From Desarmillaria ectypa (Eukaryota; Basidiomycota; Agaricomycetes; Agaricales; Physalacriaceae): a stretch of 64,000 nt of DNA. Where the stretch lies: positions 806,001-870,000 of the forward strand of contig JAUDYN010000002.1 of the NCBI GenBank assembly GCA_030407005.1, read 5' to 3'. This document shows, piece after piece, positions 10,375 to 24,602 of this stretch. The notes beneath the pieces were generated by a model, which saw only the letters and a program-made list of their open reading frames with translations, made no database searches and was not told the origin of the DNA. The position numbers were made by a program, and so were the translations under genes. The first letter of the stretch is position 1, and the number at the start of each line of letters is the position of its first letter.

Positions 10375-13300
10375 CTAAGCAGACGGCTTAAGCATCCAAT
10401 ACCAAAAAATAGAAAAGAAAACCATAGAAAATGACAAAATCGACACACTGAAATCACTCCATAGATCGTTTATCTCAAAGCTCTCCGTCAACGGTGGATT
10501 CAAAGACACCTCCACCTTGTGCTTCTTTCCCGCAGAGCGATTCCCCGTAATAATGAACAATGTCTGCCGCTGCTCGTCGTGAAAATACGAATCTCCGGGC
10601 TCCAAACCGTCGACAACAACTTTCCTCCCATCAGTGATCATGGACGGTATGAAGATCTCGGTCTCCCAGGCGCTGACTATAGGATGCCCAGAGATGGGCG
10701 GTGAGGAAATGCTAGAGTCTGCTTTTACAGTCTCCTTTTCTTTGGTTACAGGCACCGACGAATCTGCGTTTACCCACTCGAAAGCGAAAGAACCAGTGTT
10801 CATCTCGTACTCGAAGCGAAGAGGTATCCCAGCAGTCTTAGCAGGATACGGCCGCACGACCGCTGGAAGTATCCGGCCACCTTGATCAAGCGATACAGCT
10901 GTCTGTTCATAGTACAGCAAAAATGGAGGCAGAGCCCGTTTCCGGCTGAACCACGAGAAGCTCTCTCCATTCCAATTGTCCCCTATCTCATCGTCATTGG
11001 AAGGGTTGTAGCACCAGAGGCTAAGATGAGGTCAGAATACTCAGAGGACATCGACTGGATATATGCGTACGTATAGCCAACCAATGACCGTTCCAGCCCC
11101 GTAATCATGGCATCCATAATCCTGGTTTGCCATAGCCAATTGTCAGAGGTGAAGGCCTCTTTTTTACTGTTAAGCGTTTAATGAGAGCCCAGGAAGCCAG
11201 TTGACATTGAGCTTACTTCAGATCCATGGGGATACCGCATTCACCGATGATGACTGGTCTCTCCCCTAATGACTTGTATCCGTGTTCGACAATATTCTTG
11301 ATTTGTAATGAATAGTTATCTCTAGCGCCCGCATGACCCCAATAAAAGGCTTTAAGTGGAAACATTCCCTGCTCGAGTTAAGTGCGTTGACAAAATTCCA
11401 CAGACTGACGCACTCGAGACAAGCCTTGGACATTGACGGTGAAGTCCCCAAAAGCTTTCGAGAAAAGGGCATTTAAGTCATACCTGCATGGTAAGAATCA
11501 GCAAATACAGATACACAGAATCATAAAACCCAAATACCAGTGCGGCGCATAAACCATGTTCGACACCTGCTTTTCGGGGGTGAACGACTCGGGACAAAAC
11601 TATTGACATCAGAAAAAGGTTCGCACACCGAAGCAAGAAACAAACCTCATTCGGAATGACTTCAATGAAGAGTATTTTCTCGGGAGAAACTATCGCTCGT
11701 ACTCTTTGTTCCCATTTGCGGATGAACGGGTAGAAGAAGTCGTTGTACCAATCGATCTTGGCGCGCCCATGAGTATAATATCAGTGATGTGCTATATGTA
11801 ATAAGCCCTACCTTCTGTCCCGTCATGGGATGCTTGACGAAATAATTCTCCCGAAGAATGACGGCTTCCTTCTTGTTGACGTCCCATCCCCAGACGCCAT
11901 GCATCTCCCATATGCACTGGCCTCGCGAAGGACCGTCAGGACGCCACACTTTTTCACCCTCTGTATTCAACACAGCACTGGATGTTTTTCGAGTGGGCAT
12001 TGGAAAGGAACGGGTATACACGGCGACCTCAGTTGGATGACCGGCTCCAAGCTGGAATGATTCCAAGGCGGTAGCTAGATGGTCTCGCATTAGTTTGTTT
12101 CAACGAAAAACTCCAATGTATGTACATACGCATATGCGCAAGATGAAGGTCGGTATTATAGTCGAAAACATGTAAAGATTGCAATTCAACGTAACCTCTA
12201 TGCGGTTCGTTCATCATCTACACAAATGGTAAGTAAAAATATGCCATCTATCATGTAATGCGCACCTCAAATCCAATAACGGCCTCTAGATCCCCGACGG
12301 CACGAACGATGTTGTCAAACATATCCAAAAAAGTGCCCTGTAAAAACTCTTGAACAGACACCTCTTCTCCATGCCGATTCTTCAACTTCAGCTTCGGCGC
12401 AAAGGCATCCCCTGCCCAGAAGCAAGTACTATGCAGCATATAAGTGATGTGAAATAATCGATGAGGGGAAACTCTTACGCCATGGTCGCCGCAGCGAGCT
12501 TGGTGTACCCGCACGACCAAAGGCCTTGTTCCTCTTCGACATGACCTCCTCCCTTGACGCCTTTCAACCAGGCCGAGCCAGTTTCTTCTAGTTTGTGCAA
12601 GTCGAACCCGACAGCTTCTAATGTCCACGCTGGTGCGCCTGACCCACCTGAATAACGTGACCACACGTCCTGGTGCAGAGCGACGAAAGCGATCATCCCG
12701 TACTGAGGTAGCATGAAAAGAAGGTTGCGAATGTAGTCCAGATATTCTATGTCATAGATCCCACTGCAAACAGGTGTGAGCACTTGATTGAAGATGGTAG
12801 CAAGTAAGCGTACAGTCCTTCATGCTCCACAGCCTCCCACATCACAAGAAAACGAACTAGAGGGTACGATTAGACACCTGAATCAGATAGAAGCCAGCCA
12901 TTCATACCGAAGGTAAATCCCCATCGTCGCAGACGAGAGAAATGCTCGTGGGCTTCCTCCAAAGGGAAAGGCCGACCAACAAATGTTACGGTCTCATGCT
13001 CCGCGGGGAATACGTCGTTATCATGGTTAGTTGGTCTTGGTAGCTGTCAAGTATGAACATAAAGAAACAGGACTTGTAACGCACGATTTCGAAGATCCCG
13101 AGAGATTGACTCCCCTAAGGCCACAGACCCGACCGTACTTGTCTACAAAGTGGCGACCATGTATACGCAGATTTCCTCCCGTACCTCTACGCGACCAGTC
13201 GTGAGCATACGATGGAGAAGATCCTGGTTTGTACGAGGGCAAGCATGAAGGATGTTCCGTCGACTGAAGACGGTAGTAAGCAAATGCAAATGATAAAGGC

Positions 13301-13422
13301 AAGTCAAAATCACGAACCTGGGTATCCTTTTCACTCAACGAACCAGTTGAGGATTTCTTATTAGAATTGGATTCGCCACCCACAAGAATGAAGGAAGCCT
13401 CAGAGCTGGACCGGCTGGGCAT
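10375..13422 (-). CDS. GH5 subfamily 12 glycosidase (sterylglucosidase/glucocerebrosidase, EGCrP2-like)
   Basis: The protein starts at 13422 (MPSRSSSEASF) and ends at 10375, with roughly a dozen short introns. The conserved block LRIHGRHFVDKYGRVCGLRG opens the catalytic domain. Other landmarks are HEHFSRLRRWGFTFVRFLVMWEAVEH, then YMI-type barrel strands including FVALHQDVWSRYSGGSGAP, the acid/base motif MMNEPHRGYVE (about 12190-12217) and the nucleophile motif IIGECGIPMD (about 11220-11260). The C-terminal beta-sandwich region ends in a hydrophobic segment (SVSILSFSMVFFSIFWYW) and a short tail, so the enzyme is probably membrane-anchored. In fungi such as Cryptococcus, GH5_12 enzymes cleave glucose from ergosteryl glucoside or glucosylceramide. 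The exact substrate here is inferred. The catalytic pair is present, so the gene looks functional. Confidence 0.85.
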
Positions 13423-14195
13423 GGAAGTCGGAGAAAGGTGGTGGCAATAACCTTGCCAAATACCACGTTGCTCCTTGACACTGACACTGATGACAACGCC
13501 CGACGGTAAACTCTAACGATGCATTTTCGACGCTGAATGTCCTAGCAAAATGGACGTAGGTACGTCCAAAATTCCTCGCCTTTGCTCATCGCTGTCAATG
13601 ACAGCCAGAATACAAGTTCGGCTTTACGTTTACAGGCTACTCGAACCGAGAAGTATCGTGCGATCGGAAGGCTCGTACTCAGGTCCTGGCCATCGTCTGC
13701 GGTAACATCCTGATGGACATTTCAATGCCCTTTAACTCAGTGACGACAATGTCACTGGATTCCATCGTCACCTGTGCGCCGTGCATCTGTTCGAGAATCC
13801 CATAAGGATCATCAGCTGAGCTGGTCATGACTCCTCCCTACACGCTCCCTGTCTCCTTCTGGCCCCCTTCGTCCGACGTCTGAACCCCAGGAACTCATAT
13901 GAACGGTTATCCGCAGCTAGGACGGCTACAGTGCAAAAGAAGTGGAAAGAGCCTTCTAACAGTACATTCGTGTATCTGTGCCACCTTCAGGGCCAAAAAC
14001 TTCCACACGCATCCGAAGAACTAACGGCATTGGCAAATGCTGATACGCATCCATGGTCACTGCCTCTTATGAACAGTATACGTTGTCAAAACACCCGGAG
14101 TCGCGTTTCATAAAAGGCTATTGGAGATTTGGTTGCCGTTCAGTATAAGATGCTGTGTTATAATTCTCAAGCTGGTAGCATAATGTCACGAACAG
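13423..14195. other. Intergenic, no gene recognised
   Basis: This is the upstream region of the minus-strand GH5 gene and the downstream region of the next minus-strand gene. Only short open frames with no family pattern or paired splice signals are present. Confidence 0.5.
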
Positions 14196-14796
14196 CTAAT
14201 GGATGCCGTTAGACCTGGTAGGGCGATGAATGCGACGCGACTACAGGAATCGACATAAAAAGACTCACTGCACCTGCTTTTGATATGCAGAGACACCAAC
14301 GAGGAACAAGGGAGTAAATATCGCAGCCACCACCCGATTACAATCTGAATAATTCATCATTGTGACCAGCATTTTGAACACTACTTCCACGTCAGCATTG
14401 ACGCTTTTTACTATACGGTCCACCCCGTTTAGTGCAAATGCCTTTGGTAAGGCGACCTTGAGGACCGCCGAGCTCGTCAGCGCCGCCAGCATATCCTAAG
14501 CAGGGTAACATCTGTTACAAAATCGGCCAGGACAACACGAGACATAGACAACTCACATCAATCTGTGACTGGGACCATCCCAACACCTCACCCATCCCCC
14601 CAAAGAAAAACATGCGTTCAACAGTCGACCGAAAGACTTCCTCCCCTCGCTTCGCCACCACATCCTGTTTGTTCTCCTTGTCTCCCTTCACCCTCTCCAG
14701 CGCCTGTCCTAGCTCTGGCAACGAAGGAGCAAAATCACCGCTGTTGACGGTGGATATCATAGCATTTTGCATGATGGGTACGATGCGAGACTTCAT
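14196..14796 (-). CDS. Hypothetical protein of about 160 residues
   Basis: Exon 1 runs from 14796 (MKSRIVPIMQNAM) to SQSQID. A phase-0 intron follows, then DMLAALTSSAVLKVALPKAF to SAYQKQV. A second, phase-2 intron joins to a short last exon ending SNGIH with the stop at 14196-14198. The first half is charged with an EEVFRSTVERMFFFGG block. The second half is mildly hydrophobic (AAIFTPLFLVGV). A gtatatatac motif about 40 bases upstream on the same strand could serve as a TATA box. No family is recognised. The joins keep the frame open throughout, which supports a real gene. Confidence 0.55.
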
Positions 14797-15070
14797 TTTG
14801 GTGGGACGTCAGGAATGACTGTTCTCATCCGTATATATACACCCTCGTGAATCGACTCAAGCGGAGGCTGAATTGGTAGGTGACCATACCGTTTCCTAAC
14901 AGGGCTAGCTCCTGTTTTTAATATCTGAATGAACGCGATCATCATGACGTTCCGAGAAAAGGGTCGCTTTGGTCCCGGAGCTACGGAAAAACAATATCTA
15001 GTTTTCATCTTATTCTACATACTGGCAGGGATAAGCATAATTGTACAAACAGGGGTGATAGGAACCAAGA

Positions 15071-16800
15071 TCATAAGAGTGTCAACCCTACGGCGCTGAG
15101 GGTTATCATGAGAATGTTGGGGGATATTGAGAGCGCGCCATTAGCGCCTGGAACGGGCAAGAAATGATCCGAGTCCTCTGCTTGTTCTGCAGCAGATTCC
15201 TGTGCGAGAATGAGTGTAAAACGACATCGATGGGGCGGTCATAACTCTATACCTTAAAAGCTGCGAGTCCTACTAGGATCCCAGCGGCAAAGAACGCGAT
15301 GGCTACTAAAAGCCATATGACGCCCCATACTGTAGGGAGGGATGTTAGACCCGAATCAGGGGAATAGTAAAATCATCGCTGGGGTCGGTAGGATATCCGA
15401 ACGCGTTGACTGATGGTCCTATTCCGGCTGAGCAGGAGAGAGTACTGGGAAACAGTTCTCTTGTTCGGAACCAAAATGAGCGGAGAAATTTTTTGGATTA
15501 ATCTCCAACCTCGTTTCCATTTATGAAAACAAAAAGACATTGACAAGTCGGGACATTGACAATGTCAGATTGGCTCCTTTCACCTGATGGAAATGCCTAG
15601 TGCTGAAAAGACTGCCTTAAAGTAGCCTTTCAGGTCCATCAAGCTTCCCATCAAGCGTAGATCCCAGGAACATTCCCCAGCGATGAAGGAAAACGCACCT
15701 TGTGACGGGAAGCATCCACAGGTTCTGGCAAAGGCCGATGCATCCGAGGTGTTCACTTTTCTTGCAATAGTATCATCTACCCACCCGCATGCATCAGCAC
15801 ACATGGCTCAAAAAGAATTGCTCTAGAACTCACCGATGACATCCCAAAGAACATACATGCAGGACATTACTCCGATGAAGAGCACCTAGATCCAATTGAT
15901 ATTAGCGCACGCGCTCGGACATTACCACCATCAGAACGCACAAAGTATCTCAATGCCACGCTGTCGGCAACGAACCAGAAGAGCACGATGATGCCCGACA
16001 TTCCAACAATGAGGACCCATGTTCTGAGGGGGCATCAGTCAGAAGAGGCGATACGTAAGCGAGTAGTCAACGTACAGCCAATTCCTGCGGGCCCACCAGA
16101 GGGTGAAGAGGAAGAAGACGGCAAGGACCAGGGATGCGACTTTGCTGGCATTCGTATTGAATCCGCAAGCAATAAGGCAAGCGCCAATGAAGGATGATCC
16201 AAGGTACCCGGCGGGTAAAGTGAGCCACTGGATACCGCCTGACATACTGGTGGCTCCGCCCTCATCCGCTATGAACGGGATGTTGGGCGTTAGGGTGGTC
16301 ATAAGGGGAAGAGAAAGATATCATACGGTCTAGCTCGATAGAATGAATGTGGGCACAGGTCAAGACTCCCATGAAAGCATGGCTCATCTAAGAGTTCAAG
16401 ATTGAGTTGGGGAGATTGATGAGTATTGGAAATGGGGCACCTCGTGGAATCCGACAGTCAGTAACCTGTTTTTGTAGCAAGTGAATATGTATTCAACGGT
16501 ACTGGATGAGGAGAGGCGTACTTGAATGGGTAAACTGGGATTGGAATTGATTATAGAGATTGAAGAATTGACGATCGTGGACCACTCACTTATCCAAGAA
16601 AGAAAAGGTATATGCCTATACAGAGAAAATCAGTGCCAATGTGAATGCTGGTGAGCCTCGGCGCACCATAGCAGAGCAATAACGATGATATAGCATCCAG
16701 CGACAATTAATGTCGTTCGTTGGGTATCGTTAGGGACAAGGCGCGACGCATCTCGAGCGAGTAGGGCGTGAAAGTCGTTAGAGCCATCGAGGGCGGGCAT
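15071..16800 (-). CDS. M50B-like integral membrane metalloprotease
   Basis: The start MPALDGSND at 16800 is preferred; an in-frame ATG lies at 16830. After VPNDTQRTTLIVAG and a first membrane segment come three very short exons: 16590-16615 (26 nt), 16522-16534 (13 nt) and 16441-16465 (25 nt). They encode WHIPFLSWI, YPF and LLTVGFHE. The next exon (16327-16387) begins MSHAFMGVLTC, so the zinc motif HEXXH (HEMSH) is assembled across an intron. Downstream are DEGGATSMSGGIQ, LPAGYLGSSFIGA, LWWARRNWL and a conserved Asp block near DDTIARKVNTSDAS, with several more membrane helices and a tail ending at 15071. This is the order of the fungal/plant peptidase M50B-like family (PF13398 type). The substrate is unknown. 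It is divergent from the GPI13 gene. Confidence 0.85.
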
Positions 16801-17240
16801 TGTTGACGATGGTAAGAGGGCAAGAAGCAATAAGACAGACTTGCTGCGAGCAGTGCAACGCTAAGGCAATTTGTTATTCTCAGGCCAAGCCCCGGAGTCG
16901 TGACTCTTTACGCAGTTCTACTTCTCCATCTGCATCGCTTCATTCTTGGCTGCGTGCTCATTTAGTATTGGGAAGGGTGATATAGTTTTCTAGACCATGG
17001 AAGTAATGCTGATTCATGAATTAACGAGTCAAAACAAAATACATTGCTTAACGGCTAGGAAGGAATGTTCCTCTACATGCTGTTGCCCGTCTCGCGAAGT
17101 CTGAAGAATACCTAGAAGGCATGGAACGAACTTGGTAAAAAAAAATAGTGTTTTCGGCGTTCGCAACTGAGGAGTTTGTACGTATTTGACGCCGGCGTTG
17201 ACCTGGTCTCATCGCAGCAGGCAGGACAAGCTTCCTATCC
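16801..17240. promoter_or_regulatory. Shared 5' region between M50B-like and GPI13 genes
   Basis: The two genes are transcribed away from each other across about 440 bases. No other coding structure is seen and no clear TATA box was identified. It presumably contains both promoters. Confidence 0.45.
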
Positions 17241-20200
17241 ATGATTCCCAATTCGCTGGCGATCCTGCTATGGGTCGCCTTCGTTCATCTGGCCGGGATA
17301 TATCTATTTACCAGCGGATTCCTGTTAACAAGGCTGGCATTGACGGAGACAACGACATGCACGACGGAATGCACTCTGGTGCCAACACATACACGGGCAG
17401 TAGTCCTCATCATTGACGCCCTTCGTTTCGACTTCGTTTCACCGAATCCTCCAATTCCCGTGTCACCATTCCACCATAACATTCTGACTCTGCCTCAGCA
17501 GCTCACGGCGTCGCATCCAGCTCACTCCTTTCTCTTCAATGCATACTCTGATCCGCCTACGACCACCCTACAGCGAATCAAAGGCCTTACCACCGGCTCC
17601 CTTCCCACCTTCGTCGACCTCGGAAATAACTTTGGCGCGTCTTCAATCGCTGAGGACTCAATTATGAACCAGTTGCAGCGCGCAGGAAAATCGGTGTGTT
17701 CTTTGGTTCCCTTTTTCTTGCCCTTTATCAGCTGAGGTTCGACTAAGGCTGCTTTCATGGGCGACGACACGTGGATGTCCGTGTTTCCAGACTCATTCCG
17801 TCCTAATATGTCTTTTCCGTACGATTCGTTCAACGTCGAGGACCTTCACACTGTCGATGAGGGTGTCATCACTCATCTGTTCCCTCTGTTGGAGGACCAA
17901 AGCAAACCCTTCGATTTCCTTATTGGACATTTCCTAGGCGTCGACCACGTCGGTCACAGAGTCGGCCCCGATCACCCAGGCATGAAAGCAAAGCTTGAGC
18001 AGATGAATGACGTGTTAAAACGCGTCGTTGATCTTCTAGACGATGACACGCTCCTCGTCGTGCTGGGCGATCACGGCATGGATAGGTCTGGAGATCATGG
18101 CGGTGACGGGTCTCTGGAAACCTCCTCGGCGCTATGGATATACAGTAAAGGCCCCCAACTGTCCCGACAGCTGTCCTCCCTTCCCTCTGGCCTCTTACAA
18201 TATACCACCTTTCCCGGAACTTCCCTTCCCCATCGTTCTGTGCAACAGATCGACCTTCTCCCCACTCTGTCTCTCCTTCTCGGCCTCCCGATTCCTTTCA
18301 ACAACCTCGGCTCCGTTATTCCAGAGCTTTTTTGGAGGAACGTCAAAGGCACGGAGCTCTCCCAGGCACTACAGCACAACGCTGCCCAGATCTATCGATA
18401 TCTAGATGCCTACCGCTCCAGCTCATCAGGCGGAGAACTGGATGACTATTGGGATCAATTGGAGTATGCATGGCATGCGACGAGAGATCCAAAGCTCAAA
18501 GGGGATTCCCGACTGATCACACTGGCTAACTATAACCGCGTAGCTCTGTCTACATGTCGGGCACTGTGGGCTCAATTCAATCCTTTACGAATGGCTTTTG
18601 GCCTTGCGGTGCTTGGAGTGGGCTTTATTGCCAGTTGGGTGGTGTACCTCGGACTTGGAGAAGCCAAATATGAATGGGACCAATGGGTAGCTACCCGGGT
18701 CTCAAAAAGCCTTCGGGGGATGGCAGGAGGAGCTGTCCTTGGACTTGTCCTGTATCTCGGTCTCGGGAAATATATTCAGGGTATTGACGCCCTTGACTGT
18801 ATTCTATTCGCAGCACCTCTGCTATCTAGCATATTAATTATCATTTCTTCTCCTCCAAAAACTTTAACCCTGAAATCAATCCCGGTCCCTCTTGTTCTTC
18901 ACACCATCGCATTCTTCTCCAACTCTTTTACCTTCTGGGAAGACCACGTTGTCCTCTATCTCTCTCTAACGTCTATTTTCCCATCTGTATTCACCGGGAT
19001 AACAGCAGCTACATCCCGCCTTCGGTACCGCATCCTCGGGTTTTCGTTCTTGTATGCGGTATGCGTCAGACTCATGGCGATAAGCACGATTTGCAGAGAA
19101 GAGCAACAACCTTATTGTCATGTCACGTTCTACTCCTCTTCCACTCTCCCCTCCCCTCCCATGCCAATTTTAGCTCTCGCTGTCCCAGTTGCGTTTGGCA
19201 TCCCATATATCCTGCGACGTTTCTTGCATGTCTCCCGTTCAGACGTGGGACTAGCCCAATTTTTCATTCCTATCATCCTCATCCCCGCACTACTCGCAGG
19301 CACCGGTTACTGGATCCTCGAATGGCTCGATTCCGCTGGGCATTTGGGTGATGCATGGACCACCACGCCGCGTATAAGTAGGACATATCTCGCTCGTGGC
19401 TCTTTTGCCCTCGTACTCCTAGTCGGTGGTCTATTTTGGTGGTTCTTCACTCTATGCATAGATGTCTCTATCAGGGAAGAACCAAATCAAAAACTGCGCA
19501 AAGTCGAAGTCATCGGGTTCGCCAATGCTTTCGGCGCGCCATATCTCCTCTTCTGGAGTATCTTCTTTGGTTTGGTGTATACATCTTCCCAGTTGACGAG
19601 CCAAGTCATCCTTGGGCTGGGTGCTGTAGCTCTTATGGCGTTCTTAGAAGTCGTCGACAGTGCTCGTGACGCCAGGTACTACGCAGAAGCCTTCGCTTCC
19701 CCAAACCCGTCGATAATTTTGCAACCTACCAAAGATCAATCGCCCATGATTCGATTCACTGATATCCTACCAATCGCACTGCTTGGGCTTCACACGTTCT
19801 TCGCAACAGGTCACCAGTCCACAATATCTTCCATCCAGTGGAAATCCGCCTTCCTGTTAACCCCAAGCGTGACTTATCCATTCGCACCGATAACCGTGGC
19901 ACTGAATTCTTTTGGACCTGTGTTCCTCGCGGGGATTGCTGCGCCGCTGCTGGCACTGTGGAACCGCCCCCCCTTGTTCATTTCGGCAGGTGATGAGCAG
20001 CCGAGAATTGATGTCAAAGTTAGAGGGGAGAGCGTCATGGCTGCGCTTGGGATGATGATGTATTATGCGTCTTTGCTGCTGGGTACTGCTGTGAGCGCGG
20101 CGGTGCTGAGACGGCACCTCATGGTGTGGAAGGTATTTGCACCCCGGTTTATGGCCGGTGTGCTTGGTGTGCTGGTTGTAGACGTCGCGGTGCTCATCGG

Positions 20201-20282
20201 AGTGGGCATAGGTCTTGAAAGGATTTGCTGGAAGTTGAAACCGTTGAGTGGCATGTTCCATGGTGCATCTAAACAGGATTAA
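17241..20282 (+). CDS. GPI13: GPI ethanolamine phosphate transferase 3 (PIG-O/Gpi13)
   Basis: The model is join(17241..17693, 17748..20282), 995 residues, close to the usual length of the family. It transfers phosphoethanolamine to the third mannose of the GPI precursor in the ER membrane, the step that lets GPI be attached to proteins. After an N-terminal membrane anchor the lumenal alkaline-phosphatase-like domain shows IIDALRFDF, TLQRIKGLTTGSLPTF, FMGDDTW, SFNVEDLHTVD, HFLGVDHVGHRVGPDHPGM and GDHGMDRSGDHGGD. These match PIG-O rather than PIG-N or PIG-G. A long multi-pass membrane region follows from about 18570 to the end. The single 54-nt intron keeps the frame (GKS joined to AAFMGDD). 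The gene looks intact. Confidence 0.93.
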
Positions 20283-21869
20283 GTGGTCAGCTGTGTACCC
20301 TGGACTTTGCAAAATGTCCTTGAAAGGAGTCCAAAGACGACGTTATGCTCGGCGTCAAATCACAAAAGGGCTTGTAAATAGTAATCTATCTTACATACAT
20401 CATTCATCTTCACCCACTACGAACCTGTCACCTCCAAAGCCAATGACAACCGAGTCTGGACCAAATCCATGTTGTGGCTAGATCACCTTAGTGACAGCTG
20501 ATCTTTCACTTTCGTTCGTGATGCGGAGTGACACTGATATCAGAATCAGATAAATCATTCTCATCCAACATGGATGATGGAGGATAAAGGTGCTGTGGAT
20601 GGACGCCAAAATTCTCCTAAATTCATCCTCCGCTGTTTAACAAACCATTCAGGATATAGATTTTTTCCAGACAGTCTTGGCTCAAGCGATTACATGATCT
20701 CTTCTCCATCGCATAGCACCAGATCCACACAGCAAAGAGTCGTTTGATGAGACAGAGAGTAAACTCATGCAAGTACGTGACAAGGATAATTATCCGGAGA
20801 AAGAGGAGAGCAGTTTCACCTTTCGAATCAAGACGTTGGTCTGACCTGGATTTCTGGAGAAACATCTCAGGATTTGGAGTGAAGAAAAATATCCAAGCGC
20901 ACCTCCAGATCTAGGTAGGTTTCTATCAACTTGCGGGAGTAATACATCTCGTTCTTTGAGCTTTCGTCATCCTTACGGACAAACCCTTAAGTGTATTCTC
21001 TCTTCGAGCAGAGGTGACTTTCTGCACAGGACCCGTATTGTATCAATGTCATCAGGCAGGCTCGACGGTACGGTACGACCATATTACGGGCATACGGTCA
21101 ACAGAAAGAATTCTCAGCCAAATTTGTTATACAGTGCTGCTTAGAAGTGAGGCTGCGTGAATCCACGCAAACCGTCTCGCGCTCGACTAACTTGAGAACG
21201 AATATAGCCCAGAAACGGCTTCCACACGCAGTGAAGAGGCCCTGTTTGAATCATGTATGAGTTGCTGGGTGGGAATACAATCGTAAATGTTGTAACTAAG
21301 CAAAATGAAGAAAATGCGTGAGCTACTGAGGCAATGAGGACTATGCAACATACAGAGAAAATACCTGACAAGACAGAGAACATAACAAAGAGATGTTTCG
21401 TCATTTGCCACTGGCCAGGTACCCCTGCTAAAATTCAACCCTACTTACTTACGGGAGAGTAAGGAGGATGTAGGGCATTGTTATAGCAACGGCTCCCGCT
21501 TGTTTCCCATCTCAGTGGGGCCGCACTAGCGCACAGGCAGAAAACTTGTGTTTGACTGACAGCCTGAGGCCTGAGATCTGAGATCTTGAGAGGAGACACA
21601 TCAGTAACGAGAGCAACACGTGTTTCCGGCAACTTCTTTATGGATGTCGTATTTAATACCGTAAAGCTGTATTACGCTACAGGTTGTATGGATTACATCC
21701 ATACCGTAATGTTTACTCAACCACATATGTGTAAATATCTAATCATTCAGTACTTTATAACATACCAATCTGAGTTCATCTGCAATCAAACACAATCAGC
21801 TTGTGCATTGTGTATGGTATGCCTCCTAAGTCACTCTTTGACGATAGTTGACGTATAGAAGCATCATCT
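20283..21869. other. Intergenic, no gene recognised
   Basis: About 1.6 kb follows the GPI13 stop. Minus-strand open frames at 20623-20865 and 21141-21404 are hydrophobic but lack family resemblance and convincing starts or splice partners. No repeat or mobile-element end was seen by eye. Confidence 0.45.
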
Positions 21870-22443
21870 ATGCCCAGACTAGCAGAAACGAACAGGCGTT
21901 TACGCAATGGGCTATCGCCGCCTCGGTGGACAACCGGAGCACACCCTGTGATTGAGAAAGAAGAAGAAAATCTTGTGTGTCTTTGTCTCCCAAAGCTCTA
22001 CAAGTCCGTTTTTGATCTGCGTACACTTTCCAGGTATGCATGAATGCTTTCCATCTTAGACTCGTCTCACATCAGTCAAAAATAACAGTAGAAAATTGTG
22101 CTGAAGACCTCTTGACAATAATGTAAGTATGGATGATATGGACGTATCGGGTTCTGAAGCCGAGTCTGAGGTGTTTGACGCGAGTGATGAGAAGATGGAG
22201 AACGACTGTAGAAGGGAAACAGCGATGGTTTCGAATGGCCCGCCATACAAGATCCCATACTACACCGCGTCAGAAATTATTCGCGCGGCAGTCTTGGATG
22301 AGGAAAACGATAAGGCTATTTCTGAAGCGAGGGAACGTATGCGTGCGCAGCAGGGGGAATTACCCCCTGATTTTATGTTACGACGATATCTGGATTCCCT
22401 TCATACAGATGGTGGTGTGTCGCTTTCTGTAGATGGTGAATAA
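21870..22443 (+). CDS. Possible small acidic protein, two exons
   Basis: The model is join(21870..22033, 22128..22443), 159 residues. Exon 1 reads MPRLAETNRRLRNG to FDLRTLS, where the GTATGC donor sits in phase 2. The 94-nt intron ends in TAAG, and exon 2 continues MDDMDVSGSEAESEVFD, then YYTASEIIRAAVLDEE and ELPPDFMLRRYLDSLHTDGG. The join is in frame without stops and the second half has ordinary protein composition with an acidic patch followed by a helical stretch. No family is recognised and the intron is longer than its neighbours, so this remains a prediction. Confidence 0.45.
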
Positions 22444-23479
22444 ATTGTGTGCCGTGGTCTGTAGCTGCCCCGAAACTTGAATGTAACCCGCACTCAGTCT
22501 GATGTCTTTCGATGCTATTGAGCATATGTTGCATTCTGTCACGCATTATCTGAGTCTTTGAGACTTGGTTTCGAAGTTCCTACGCGACTCCGTTTATACC
22601 ACTAAGGCTCCCTCTCATATTGATTCCGAAGCATGCCAAATTTGAACTTTGCTACAGCATCAATCCTGCAATAACATGCAAATTATTTTATGTCGGCTTC
22701 ATTCGGCTTCTAATCCTCCATGAGTTGGTCCCCTGCGCAGAGTTCATATAATCAACAACTCGGGAACCAACGACGAGAGTATCAGGATAATACCTGGGGT
22801 GGTTATCTTACTACAGGAACTGGAACTCGCTTTCAACACCTTGCGAGGGCTAGCCGCCTACTTCAAGTTCAATCAAGCTTGAAGGGTGACAATTCGAACG
22901 GGAATTACGCTATGAAGAACACGGCACAACTAACTTCGCGACGTTCCTATTTCGCCGACTTTCCATTCCTCGCTCAAGATTTTTATATCTTCTACAGTGC
23001 CCATCTTCTTTGATGACAATGATCAGGATTGCATATGTAACGAACCGGTCGGTCCTTTTCTTCTCCATAGCATACCCTTGCTGTCACTTCATCCCTTCAC
23101 GTTCTCCTTCCGGTCCACGTTTGGTGCTCGTAGTAGCTACCGTTTTTATATTAGCTCAGATTTTTGCAATCTATATATATACCTATTATTCATCCGCTAC
23201 CTCGGCAAAGAGCTTCCAATTATGACTTTTGCCTCTTCTCGGTATCATTGGAGACGAAGTGGCGCCTTCGGTTCAAAAACAGTCGTGACTTACTTCAAAG
23301 AGATAGATCGCTTGCGCGAAAAGTAACACAAATCCGGAAGATGAATAGACAAAGAGATGAAACTATAATATTGACACTGAAGGAAAGGGAAGGCATACAA
23401 GAGGTCCACTTCTCGCTAGTGGTATAGCTCTATCAAAGCGTCCTCCCTGTTCAACCCCCGGACAATGGATATAAATCGA
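22444..23479. other. Intergenic, no gene recognised
   Basis: Several short plus-strand open frames occur (for example 22720-23013) but none resembles a known family or joins to neighbours by splice signals. The last part should contain the 3' end of the minus-strand Rab11 gene. Confidence 0.45.

Positions 23480-24602
<1,123 letters not shown>

Noticed and set aside
21141..21404. 87-codon hydrophobic minus-strand frame
   Set aside because: Hydrophobicity alone is weak evidence. No homologous block, splice partner or promoter was found.
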